Source: Veillonella intestinalis (lineage in GTDB: Bacteria > Bacillota > Negativicutes > Veillonellales > Veillonellaceae). Taken from it: a stretch of 64,000 nt of DNA. The stretch covers positions 1-64,000 of the forward strand of contig NZ_CALPDB010000007.1 in the NCBI RefSeq assembly GCF_943193155.1, read 5' to 3'. Numbering within the stretch: position 1 is the stretch's first letter; the number at the start of each line of letters is the position of its first letter. The notes below the pieces were generated by a model that was given only the letters and a program-made list of their open reading frames with translations, was not told the origin of the DNA and did not search any database. This document shows, in pieces, positions 1-7,521 of this stretch. The position numbers and the translations under genes are program-made.

Positions 1-23
1 TCAGAGTACAAGCTCTGACAGAT

Positions 24-138
<115 letters not shown>

Positions 139-142
139 TAAT

Positions 143-185
143 AAAAGCAAAGGGTCATACCGAAAGGTATGGCCCTTTTGCTTTT
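143..185 (+). terminator. rRNA operon terminator
   Basis: A near-perfect hairpin, AAAAGCAAAGGGTCATACC paired with GGTATGGCCCTTTTGCTTTT around a GAAA tetraloop, immediately follows the 5S gene. It ends in a T-rich run, as expected for intrinsic termination of the rRNA operon. Confidence 0.9.
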
Positions 186-309
186 ACTGATGAGCTACTG
201 AGTAACTCATCAGGTTAGTTTCCAGCCAACATAGTAGGAGTATCTCTAAGTGTTAAAGCACAATAGAAGCAGTCCTGGTATGCAGAGAGCATAATTTATA
301 GGAGCAAAG

Positions 310-487
310 TGACGCATAAATTATTGCGAATCGCATAGTTCGGGGCGTAAGATTTCTCTTCGAGAAATCCACAGCATCCGAACGGACGTATTTAATATGT
401 ACTAAGTGTGACGCACAAATGGGTGTGAATCTTTTAGTTCGCAGCGTAAAATTCTTCGAAGAAGAATTCACAGCTGTCGAACAGATA
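310..487. repeat. Two tandem copies of a 99-bp structured repeat
   Basis: Two copies start at 310 and 409 (period 99 bp) and align without gaps over about 78 bp. Each folds into the same hairpin: an outer stem (GTTCGG with CCGAAC in copy 1, GTTCG with CGAAC in copy 2), a shared GCGTAA internal loop, and an apical stem (GATTTCTC/GAGAAATC in copy 1, AATTCTTC/GAAGAATT in copy 2). Bases differ between copies yet pairing is kept. The 187-651 gap contains no convincing gene; on the minus strand the period is 33 codons, so the repeat would also be in frame in a short ORF. A further 7-bp hairpin (188-194 with 206-212) follows the rRNA terminator. Confidence 0.6.
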
Positions 488-651
488 GGAAAGAATACCG
501 TGTTTTAGAATCTGCTTCCTATCCTCCCAGAAGCTGGGAAAAGTAGTGAACCAGCTTTGAAGGACTGTAAGAACTCCCCAATGTGCTTGATAATATGATA
601 TAATTGATACCATCATAAAATATACTTTGAGTAGAGAGAAACGAGGTTTAT

Positions 652-1155
652 ATGAGCATTAATATTACAATTCGTCGTGGGGAACGACAAGATATTGCAG
701 CCTTATTAGACATATATAATTATGAGGTACTCCATGGTGTAGCAACGCTGGATATACGTCCTAGAACCATTGAAGAGTGGACTGAGTGGTATGAGGCACA
801 TAATATCAAAAACCACCCTTTACTTGTAGCTACTGTTGAAAATACGGTAGCTGGATATGCAACTTTATCAGAATATCGGAGTAAAGAAGCTTACTCAAGT
901 ACCGTTGAATTGTCTATTTATGTGGGGCCTGATTTTCGGGGAAAGGGAATAGCAAGTCGTTTAATGGCAGATATATTACAACTTGCTAAAGAGGATCCAA
1001 CGGTGCATTTGGTTGTATCAGTGATTACAGCTGGTAATGAGGCTAGTGTAGCTTTACATAATAAATTTAATTTCACTTTTTGTGGTACTATTCGTGAGGT
1101 TGGAGTCAAACAAGGGCGTTATTTAGATATTGAAAATTACATGTTACTAGTTTAA
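652..1155 (+). CDS. GNAT N-acetyltransferase, phosphinothricin acetyltransferase-like
   Basis: A 167-residue single-domain GNAT enzyme that would transfer acetyl from acetyl-CoA to an amine. The N-terminal IRRGERQDIAALLDIYN and the length fit the Pat/Bar/MnaT subgroup, which acetylates phosphinothricin-like compounds or methionine derivatives. The acetyl-CoA loop is visible as GPDFRGKGIASRL around residues 91-104, followed by a TAGNEASVALHNKFNF motif typical of the fold. It starts at ATG 652 after a weak GAGG site; a TATAAT box lies at 599-604. It is 46 bp upstream of larA and may be co-transcribed with it. The natural substrate is unknown. Confidence 0.85.
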   Translation: MSINITIRRGERQDIAALLDIYNYEVLHGVATLDIRPRTIEEWTEWYEAHNIKNHPLLVATVENTVAGYATLSEYRSKEAYSSTVELSIYVGPDFRGKGIASRLMADILQLAKEDPTVHLVVSVITAGNEASVALHNKFNFTFCGTIREVGVKQGRYLDIENYMLLV

Positions 1156-1201
1156 ACTAAAATATAAGTATAGTTTAGTGTTAATTGATGGAGGATTACT
1201 G

Positions 1202-2464
1202 ATGAAAACATATTCGTTTCATTATGGAGAGCAGATGATTGATTGTACTTTGGATGAAAAGCGTGTTATTGGGGAATTACATATGGCTGAAACGCCAGTT
1301 ATTGTTGATCCAGAATCTGCTATTCGTGATGCATTAGAAAATCCCATTGATTCTAAACCACTAAAAGAATTAGTAAAACCTAATGAAACAGTTGCTATTA
1401 TTGCAAATGATACAACGCGAATTGCTAATACGCATGTATTTATGCCCATTATACTAGATTATCTTAATGAGGCAGGTATCCCAGATGAAAATATTAAAAT
1501 TGTATTTGCTTTAGGGACGCATCGTGATATGACTGAAGCTGAAATGATTAGCGAAGTGGGCATGGAAGCGGCTGGTCGTGTAACAATGATTAACTCTTCC
1601 GCTAAAAAAGCTGATGATTTTAAATATGTAGGCACCACTTCTTTTGGCACGGAAGTATATTTAAATCGTCATGTAGTGGATGCAGACCATATTATTTGTA
1701 CAGGTTCCGTAGTTCATCATTTCTTTGCCGGTTTTGGTGGTGGCCGAAAAGCTATTTTACCAGGGGTAGCATCTTATGAAACAATTCGTCAAAACCACAG
1801 TTTGATGCTTGATGAAAACGCGACTATTGGACATTTAGAAGGCAACCCAATTTATGATGATCAAATTGAAGGTGTGGCTATGTGTCCACCAACATTTTTG
1901 TTAAATGTTGTATTGAATGGGGAAAAAGAATTCACTGGGGTGTTTGCTGGTCACTATATTACGGCCCACAAAGCAGCTTGTGATTTTGTAAATGCTCAAA
2001 ACGGGGTAGAAATTGAACGTCAAGCACCTATTGTAATTGCCTCTACAGGGGGTTACCCAAAAGATATTAATATTTATCAATCCCAAAAAACGATGGATAA
2101 TGCTGTGCGCGCTGTAGCGCCAGGTGGTGTAGTTATTTTATTAGCTGAATGCCGTGAGGGCTCTGGGTCGGCTATTTTTGATGAAACAGTTAATACTTTT
2201 GATTCGATTCAAGCTATTGAAGATTCTGTTCGTCAAGATTTTCAAATTGGACGTCATAAGGCCTATGCAGTAACACGTTTGATGAAAAAAGTAGATTTTT
2301 ATTTACTTTCTAGTTTAGATGATGCATACGCCAAAAAGGCCTTTTTTACACCTGTACATTCTTTGGAAGAAGCCCTTCAGTTGGCTGATGCTAAATTGGG
2401 CAGCGATGCTGAAATTTTACTTATGCCTCATGGTTCTTATACAGTTCCAATTGTTAAAAAATAA
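1202..2464 (+). CDS. larA: Nickel-dependent lactate racemase LarA
   Basis: A 420-residue LarA-family protein (DUF2088) that interconverts L- and D-lactate using a nickel-pincer nucleotide covalently attached to a lysine. The key residues are visible: H107 in GTHRDM, H172/H173 in SVVHHFFAGF, K183 in GGGRKAILPG and H199 in QNHS. All are offset by about one position from the catalytic H108, H174, K184 and H200 of the Lactiplantibacillus plantarum enzyme. I chose ATG 1202 because GGAGG lies 8-12 bases upstream; an earlier GTG at 1178 lacks a site. LarB, LarC and LarE, needed for cofactor synthesis, are not in this window. The role fits a lactate-fermenting organism, letting both isomers be used. 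Other members of the family act on different 2-hydroxyacids, so the substrate is inferred. Confidence 0.88.
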   Translation: MKTYSFHYGEQMIDCTLDEKRVIGELHMAETPVIVDPESAIRDALENPIDSKPLKELVKPNETVAIIANDTTRIANTHVFMPIILDYLNEAGIPDENIKIVFALGTHRDMTEAEMISEVGMEAAGRVTMINSSAKKADDFKYVGTTSFGTEVYLNRHVVDADHIICTGSVVHHFFAGFGGGRKAILPGVASYETIRQNHSLMLDENATIGHLEGNPIYDDQIEGVAMCPPTFLLNVVLNGEKEFTGVFAGHYITAHKAACDFVNAQNGVEIERQAPIVIASTGGYPKDINIYQSQKTMDNAVRAVAPGGVVILLAECREGSGSAIFDETVNTFDSIQAIEDSVRQDFQIGRHKAYAVTRLMKKVDFYLLSSLDDAYAKKAFFTPVHSLEEALQLADAKLGSDAEILLMPHGSYTVPIVKK

Positions 2465-2509
2465 AATACATTGACATAGGAAAAAGAGAAGTCTTATACA
2501 ATAGAAATA

Positions 2510-2547
2510 GCCCCTTAGAGCTAATATAGTTCTAAGGGGCGTTTTTA
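2510..2547 (+). terminator. Terminator after larA
   Basis: A perfect 10-bp stem, GCCCCTTAGA with TCTAAGGGGC, is followed by GTTTTTATTTT. It closes the GNAT-larA unit. Confidence 0.88.
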
Positions 2548-2612
2548 TTTTAGTGTTTAAAGAAAATTAGCACTTGCATTTTTAAATAATTCGATGTATA
2601 CTGATATAAGTA

Positions 2613-2630
2613 AATGCATGTGCATGCATT
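2613..2630. promoter_or_regulatory. Putative MarR operator, site 1
   Basis: An 18-bp palindrome, AATGCATGTGCATGCATT, lies about 90 bp upstream of the marR-type gene. Related sequences occur twice more upstream of the neighbouring oxidoreductase, which points to autoregulation plus control of the next gene. Confidence 0.6.
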
Positions 2631-2721
2631 TTGTGAAATATAAAATAAATATAAGTCAGAAATTTAGACTGATAATGATAGAGTCATTTATTAATTAAAT
2701 CGCCTAAAGGGGGGTGGACAT

Positions 2722-3087
2722 ATGGCTTATATACTTAATTGGCTAGCTGATTTACGACGGATTAAAGAAATTTCAGAAACCTTGGAGAAAGAATTAACAG
2801 CTCGTTCGTCATTAAATTTAAATGGCTATTATGTGCTTTATTTTTTAGCGCATAGTGAAGAAAAAAAATTGCGTTTAAACTTATTACAAGAGCAAATGGG
2901 ATTAAGCCAAAGTGCTATGTCTCGTATGATCGTTCGCATGGAAGGGATGAATTGTGGTTCTATTCAACGCGTTAGTTGTGAGTGTGATAAGCGCGGAGTA
3001 TATATTGCTATTACAGAATGTGGTTTGAAACGATTAGCGGAAGCAGAACCGATTGTGGAAGACGTATTAAAGAGATTTTATGCGTAA
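2722..3087 (+). CDS. MarR-family transcriptional regulator
   Basis: A 121-residue winged-helix protein, slightly short for the MarR family (usually about 140). The helix-turn-helix is visible as LNLLQEQMGLSQSAMSRMIVR (quoted in part, about residues 53-73), followed by the wing and the ITECGLKRLAEAEP dimerisation helix. Unusually, the wing region carries three cysteines in CGSIQRVSCEC, which could act as a redox or electrophile switch; this is inference. A strong GGGGG site precedes ATG 2722. Three similar palindromes flank the gene (2613-2630, 3169-3186, 3193-3210), so it likely represses itself and the downstream Old Yellow Enzyme gene. Confidence 0.85.
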   Translation: MAYILNWLADLRRIKEISETLEKELTARSSLNLNGYYVLYFLAHSEEKKLRLNLLQEQMGLSQSAMSRMIVRMEGMNCGSIQRVSCECDKRGVYIAITECGLKRLAEAEPIVEDVLKRFYA

Positions 3088-3168
3088 GATTGGTAATTCC
3101 GATCTAAGCAATGATGAGACGTGATTATTGCTTAGGTCGTTTACATATATTAAATTATTAGTAAAATA

Positions 3169-3210
3169 TATGCATGAGCATTCATTTATAAAAATGTATG
3201 AACATGCATG
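3169..3210. promoter_or_regulatory. Two putative MarR operators upstream of the OYE gene
   Basis: TATGCATGAGCATTCATT (3169-3186) matches the upstream palindrome at 15 of 18 positions and AATGTATGAACATGCATG (3193-3210) at 14 of 18. They are spaced 24 bp start to start, so a pair of dimers would bind close to the same face of the helix. Confidence 0.55.
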
Positions 3211-3319
3211 GATATAGTGATTGATAAAGTAGAATTGATGGTGAATCAGTCAGTTTGTGGGAATGATTTGTAATTTAGTTAACTCACAGCTGTTGGTAAT
3301 AAATAAAGGAGAGTTAATA

Positions 3320-4426
3320 ATGAAACAATTAACAGAGCAAGTACGTTTACGAAATGGTGTGGTATTAAAGAATCGGTTAGCGATTCCGCCAATGACAACA
3401 CGTATGAGTTATTATGATGATACGGTAACTGGTGATGAAATAGCTTATTATGGAATGCGTACAGGCGATGTAGGATTATTTGTTACAGGCGTAGCACATA
3501 TTCAACCAAATGGGCGAGGCTGGACTGGTGAATTGGGTGTATATGATGACAAGTTTATTTCCGGTTTAAGTCGCTTGGCAGCTACGATGAAACAGAATGG
3601 CACCAAAGCAGTGCTTCAAATTTTTCATGCAGGGCGCATGAGCGATAGCAAAACTTTAGAAGGCGAGCAGCCAGTAGCGCCAAGTGCTATTGCTTCAGCT
3701 CGTGAAGGCTCTGAAGTACCACGTGAGTTGACAAATGAGGAAATTGAAGAAATTATTGAAAACTTTAAAGCAGCTACTGTACGCGCTATTAAAGCGGGGT
3801 TTGATGGTGTAGAATTGCATGGCGCTAATCATTATTTATTACATCAATTTTTCTCACCGCATTCTAATCGCCGTAACGATCAATGGGGCGGTTCATTAGA
3901 AAAACGTTATACCTTTATTGAGCGCGTCGTAGATGGCGTTTTGAGTGTAGTTAAAGAGATGAATGTACCTGACTTTATTGTGGGCTATCGTTTTTCACCA
4001 CGAGAAGAAACGGATCCAGGTTTTAATTTAGAAGAAACTTTATGGCTAGTAGATAAATTGGCCGATAAAGAATTAGATTACTTACATATTTCGTTAACTC
4101 GTTATGATCGAGCTACTAATCTTGAAAAATATGCTGATAAATCTATGTTGCAGTATGTGTATGAAACGATTAATGGCCGTTTGCCATTAGTATCTGTGGG
4201 GGATATTCATAACCGTGCTGATTTAGAAGCAGCGCTACAATATTCTGATATTGCAGCGGTTGGTATTGGTGTATTAATTGATCCTAAATGGTTTGCTAAA
4301 ATACTAGCTGGTCGAGATAATGAAATTCGCCATACCTTGAATTTACAAGACAAAGACTTATTGATGATCTCCAATGGGACATATACGTTTATTGAAATGA
4401 AAGCGCCTCATTTGTTAGTAAAATAA
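3320..4426 (+). CDS. NADH:flavin oxidoreductase, Old Yellow Enzyme family
   Basis: A 368-residue FMN-dependent TIM-barrel enzyme of the OYE family (single-domain, YqjM-like length) that would reduce activated alkenes or similar electrophiles with NAD(P)H. The N-terminal NRLAIPPMTTRM, the central AGFDGVELHGANHYLLHQF and the NRRNDQWGGSLEKR segment are the family signatures; the usual HGAHGYLL motif reads HGANHYLL here. ATG 3320 is chosen because AAGGAG lies about 8 bases upstream; an in-frame start at 3257 has no such site. The upstream region holds two MarR-type palindromes, suggesting induction by reactive compounds sensed by the preceding regulator. The substrate is unknown. Confidence 0.88.
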   Translation: MKQLTEQVRLRNGVVLKNRLAIPPMTTRMSYYDDTVTGDEIAYYGMRTGDVGLFVTGVAHIQPNGRGWTGELGVYDDKFISGLSRLAATMKQNGTKAVLQIFHAGRMSDSKTLEGEQPVAPSAIASAREGSEVPRELTNEEIEEIIENFKAATVRAIKAGFDGVELHGANHYLLHQFFSPHSNRRNDQWGGSLEKRYTFIERVVDGVLSVVKEMNVPDFIVGYRFSPREETDPGFNLEETLWLVDKLADKELDYLHISLTRYDRATNLEKYADKSMLQYVYETINGRLPLVSVGDIHNRADLEAALQYSDIAAVGIGVLIDPKWFAKILAGRDNEIRHTLNLQDKDLLMISNGTYTFIEMKAPHLLVK

Positions 4427-4535
4427 GTCTTTGGTGAGCCTTTTTCAGAGTATATAGTTGTTAAGTGGCTGCTGTATAGGAGGGGCAAATTCTCTATTTC
4501 ATTTTGAAAGGGGGGATGACCTAGTAAATTAAAAC

Positions 4536-4650
4536 TTGAAATATATAAAACTTCATAGTATACTATTTTATAAATTTAACTCATGGGAGTTAAATACTAA
4601 TCAAGTGTTTTGATTAGTGTGTAGAATGGTAGAAGTTGCATTAGGCAACG
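4536..4650 (+). promoter_or_regulatory. Promoter and three-hairpin leader of the binding-protein gene
   Basis: TTGAAA (4536-4541), a 17-bp spacer and TATACT (4559-4564) form a good sigma-70-type promoter. The predicted transcript opens with a perfect 9-bp hairpin (4574-4582 with 4587-4595), then a second (4596-4604 with 4610-4618), then a 5-bp one (GTTGC 4635-4639 with GCAAC 4645-4649). No poly-T follows, so this is not a terminator. It does not match a riboswitch I recognise. Confidence 0.5.
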
Positions 4651-4669
4651 CGTAGAGAGGAGTTTTTAT

Positions 4670-5647
4670 ATGTTTAAGCGTAGTATGGTAAGTGTAATGG
4701 TGGGCCTTTTGGGCTTAGCATTGTTAGTAGGTGGTTGCGGCACTGGTGGTGCTAGCCAAGATGGAAAACTTCGTATTGGTATTTTACAACAAGTGGAACA
4801 TCCTGCTTTAGATGCTTCAACAGAAGGTTTTAAAGCTGGCTTGGCAGAACGTGGTTATACATCTGACAAGGTTGAACTGGACTTCCAAAATGCTCAAGGT
4901 GAGCATTCTAATATGGAAAGTATTACGAGTCGCTTTGTTTCCGATAAGGATAATCTTATTTATGTAGTGGGTACGGCAGCCTCCCAAATTGTAGCGAATG
5001 CAACTAAAGAGATTCCTATTGTAGGCGCCGCTATTTATGATTACAAAGGTACTGGTTTAGTTCATTCCGTGGAAAAGCCAGGAACTAATGTAACCGGTAC
5101 TACAAATTTTAACCCTGTGCCGAAACAGCTCGATTTAATTTTAAAAGTATTACCAGGCACTAAGGAAGTAGGCGTTATTTATTCGTCTAGTGAAGTTAAT
5201 GCACAGATCCAAGTGGCAGCTTTTAAAGAATATGCAGCCACTAAAGGTATTAAAGTAGCGGAAGAAACCATTACTAGTGTTAATGATATTCCACAGGTAG
5301 CTACGAACTTAATTAATAAAGGTGTAAAGGTTATTTATACGCCAACAGATAATTTAATTGCTTCAGCTATGCCTAATTTAGTAGCTGTAGCGGAAGCCGC
5401 TAAGGTGCCAGTTTTTGTATCCGATGGCATGTTAATTGAAAAAGGCGGCTTTATGGGATATACTGTTGATTTTTACCAATTAGGTGTTCAAGCAGGCCAT
5501 ATGGCAGCTGATATTTTAGATGGGAAATCTAAACCCGCCGATATGCCTGTTCAAATGCAAGCGACTATGAAACTTGCCACGAACCCTGAGATGGCTAAAA
5601 AATTGGGGATTACAATTCCTGATGATTTGCCTCAAGAAGCTAAATAG
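4670..5647 (+). CDS. ABC transporter substrate-binding lipoprotein (PF04392/TrpX-like)
   Basis: A 325-residue lipoprotein of the ABC_sub_bind family, related to TrpX-type aromatic amino-acid binding proteins. The signal peptide ends in a lipobox, LLVGGC, around residues 19-24, and the mature protein starts with DGKLRIGILQQVEHPALD. Internal motifs such as PGTKEVGVIYSSSEVNAQ and NLVAVAEAAKVPVFVSD match the two-lobed fold. The cognate permease and ATPase are not adjacent, so it is an orphan in this window. It is preceded by its own promoter and structured leader and followed by a strong terminator, so it forms a single-gene transcript. The ligand is inferred only from the family. Confidence 0.82.
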   Translation: MFKRSMVSVMVGLLGLALLVGGCGTGGASQDGKLRIGILQQVEHPALDASTEGFKAGLAERGYTSDKVELDFQNAQGEHSNMESITSRFVSDKDNLIYVVGTAASQIVANATKEIPIVGAAIYDYKGTGLVHSVEKPGTNVTGTTNFNPVPKQLDLILKVLPGTKEVGVIYSSSEVNAQIQVAAFKEYAATKGIKVAEETITSVNDIPQVATNLINKGVKVIYTPTDNLIASAMPNLVAVAEAAKVPVFVSDGMLIEKGGFMGYTVDFYQLGVQAGHMAADILDGKSKPADMPVQMQATMKLATNPEMAKKLGITIPDDLPQEAK

Positions 5648-5679
5648 TTAGCTCTGTTTTACTTAATATTGCACATATG

Positions 5680-5750
5680 ACACCGTAAGGACGATAGAAG
5701 GTTAAGATTCCATGAAAATCTAACTTTTGAGCGAACTTACGGTGTTTTTG
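5680..5750 (+). terminator. Two-part terminator after the binding-protein gene
   Basis: An outer stem (ACACCGTAAG 5680-5689 with CTTACGGTGT 5736-5745) encloses a second imperfect stem (GTTAAGATT with AATCTAAC), followed by TTTTTG. The nested shape recurs in several terminators of this window. Confidence 0.85.
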
Positions 5751-5872
5751 TATGGCAAAAAGATGATAAAACCTATCATATGGGGTATAATAAATAATAG
5801 GAGTTTTCGATATAGTAAATATTGTATTGTAAGATACTGCTTATAAAGATATATAGTATAAAGGAGTTTAAT

Positions 5873-6493
5873 ATGATTGATTTTGTAGCGATAGATTTTG
5901 AAACCGCTAATAAATATGCTAATAGTGCTTGCTCATTAGCAGTAGTAACAGTAGAAGATGGACAGATTACTAAACGAGGCTATAGCTTGATTAAGCCACC
6001 ATTTATGCAATTTGATGAAGAATGTATTGCTATTCATCAGATTCAACCGCAAGAAGTGATGGATAAACCTACCTTTGATGCCCTCTGGCCCGCTATTTAT
6101 GAAAATCATTTAAAAGGTAAATTAGTGATTGCTCATAATGCTAAGTTTGATATTGGTGTACTGCGAGCTACATTAGACCATTATAATATTGAATGGCCTG
6201 AATTAGACTTTACATGTACTGTAAAAATTTCAAAACGAGTTTGGCCTGACTTGCAGAATCATAAATTAAATACAATGGCTGCTTACTTAGGTTATGAATT
6301 TAAACATCATTATGCCTTAGATGATGCTGAAATTTGTGCACAAGTAGCCATTGCAGCGGCTAAAAAGCGTGGTGTTCATTCTATGGAACAATTGTTAGCT
6401 AATATAGGCTTAGCGAAGGAGTCTTTTATTACGGATGATCGCCGTGAAAAAGTAAAAGAAGAAGCAGCTGGCGAACAGATGTCATTCTTCTAA
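5873..6493 (+). CDS. 3'-5' exonuclease, DnaQ/RNase T-like (DEDDh)
   Basis: A 206-residue exonuclease with the three catalytic blocks in order: Exo I in IDFETAN (D and E near residues 6-8), Exo II in VIAHNAKFDIGVL, and Exo III in HHYALDDAEIC, whose histidine makes it a DEDDh enzyme. This fold removes 3' nucleotides from DNA or RNA; stand-alone small versions act in proofreading or RNA maturation. ATG 5873 follows AAAGGAG with good spacing and keeps the DFET motif at the usual distance from the N terminus. It is a single-gene unit between a terminator and a repeat tract. Confidence 0.87.
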   Translation: MIDFVAIDFETANKYANSACSLAVVTVEDGQITKRGYSLIKPPFMQFDEECIAIHQIQPQEVMDKPTFDALWPAIYENHLKGKLVIAHNAKFDIGVLRATLDHYNIEWPELDFTCTVKISKRVWPDLQNHKLNTMAAYLGYEFKHHYALDDAEICAQVAIAAAKKRGVHSMEQLLANIGLAKESFITDDRREKVKEEAAGEQMSFF

Positions 6494-6540
6494 AGGTACT
6501 AAGTTTTTTAGGATAGTTATAAAAGATAATAGGAAAACAG

Positions 6541-6630
6541 GTAATTAGGTACTAGGTAATTAGGTACTAGGTAATTAGGTACTAGGTAATTAGGTACTAG
6601 GTAATTAGGTACTAGGTAATTAGGTACTAG
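6541..6630. repeat. Six perfect tandem copies of a 15-bp repeat
   Basis: The unit GTAATTAGGTACTAG is repeated six times without a mismatch from 6541 to 6630. It continues as degraded related words (TACTATT, TACTATC, TACTAGG, ATTAGG) to about 6695, ending some 30 bp before the deoC start. Perfect identity suggests recent expansion or slippage; copy number may vary between strains. Confidence 0.9.
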
Positions 6631-6723
6631 GTACTATTTACTATTTACTATCTATTATCTACTAGGTACTAGACATTAGGTAATAGGTAAATAGGACAAG
6701 CCTTCTGGTTTAAGGAGCTACTG

Positions 6724-7440
6724 ATGGATAAAAAACAATCACAACAGACATATACGGGACGTGATATATTAGCTCACGTAGATCATACATTACTAGCCCC
6801 TACAGCGACGTGGGCACAGATTCAGACCTTGGTAGAGCAAGCATTGGCATTTAAGACGGCCTCCGTGTGTATTCCTCCAGCTTATGTGAAACGTGTAAGA
6901 GAGACTTATGGAACGGGTATTACAATTTGTACGGTAATAGGTTTTCCCTTAGGTTATATGACAACAGAGGCAAAAGTGGCAGAAACAAAAGAGGCCCTAG
7001 CCAACGGGGCTGATGAAATCGATATGGTAGTTAATCTTGGCACTGTCAAAAATGGCCAGTATGCAGCTGTGGTAGAAGAAATTAAGGCTCTTAAAGACGT
7101 ATGTGGTGAATCGATTTTAAAGGTTATTATTGAAACTTGCTATTTGACGGAGTGCGAGAAGATTGTTCTTTGCCAGGCTGTGACAGATGGCGGTGCCGAT
7201 TACATTAAAACATCCACTGGTTTTGGTACAGCTGGAGCGACCTTAGAAGATGTGCTCTTATTTAAGCAATATATAGGACCAAACGTGAAAATAAAAGCAG
7301 CAGGTGGCATTCGCTCTATAGAAGATATGCTAGCCTACTTAGCAGCTGGTTGTGAACGTATTGGTGCTAGTGCAGCCGTTGGTTTATTGGAGACACGGCT
7401 AGATGAGACTTTATCCTTAAAAAGTATAACTGATCTGTAG
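6724..7440 (+). CDS. deoC: Deoxyribose-phosphate aldolase
   Basis: A 238-residue class I aldolase that splits 2-deoxyribose-5-phosphate into glyceraldehyde-3-phosphate and acetaldehyde, the last step of deoxynucleoside catabolism. Family blocks are clear: HTLLAPTAT near residues 24-32, EIDMVVNLGTVKNG, the Schiff-base lysine region YIKTSTGFG, and VKIKAAGGIRS. The gene leads a three-gene unit with pdp (81 bp downstream) and cdd. The ribosome site AAGGAG ends 7 bases before ATG 6724, and the 15-bp repeat tract lies directly upstream. Confidence 0.95.
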   Translation: MDKKQSQQTYTGRDILAHVDHTLLAPTATWAQIQTLVEQALAFKTASVCIPPAYVKRVRETYGTGITICTVIGFPLGYMTTEAKVAETKEALANGADEIDMVVNLGTVKNGQYAAVVEEIKALKDVCGESILKVIIETCYLTECEKIVLCQAVTDGGADYIKTSTGFGTAGATLEDVLLFKQYIGPNVKIKAAGGIRSIEDMLAYLAAGCERIGASAAVGLLETRLDETLSLKSITDL

Positions 7441-7521
7441 AAGTATATTGCATTTGCTGTTACTTATACAAATTAATGGCTGATAGTGTCCTAAATAACT
7501 CAAGAAATGAGAGGTAAGCCT

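Noticed and set aside
253-616. Two minus-strand open frames of 72 and 60 codons downstream of the rRNA operon
   Set aside because: They have no ribosome site, consist largely of the 99-bp structured repeat, and have no recognisable domain; the repeat explains the open frame better.
2471-2500. Promoter-like TTGACA and TATACA just before the larA terminator
   Set aside because: It would transcribe only a few bases before the terminator at 2510-2547, so it is probably chance or serves a transcript too short to assert.
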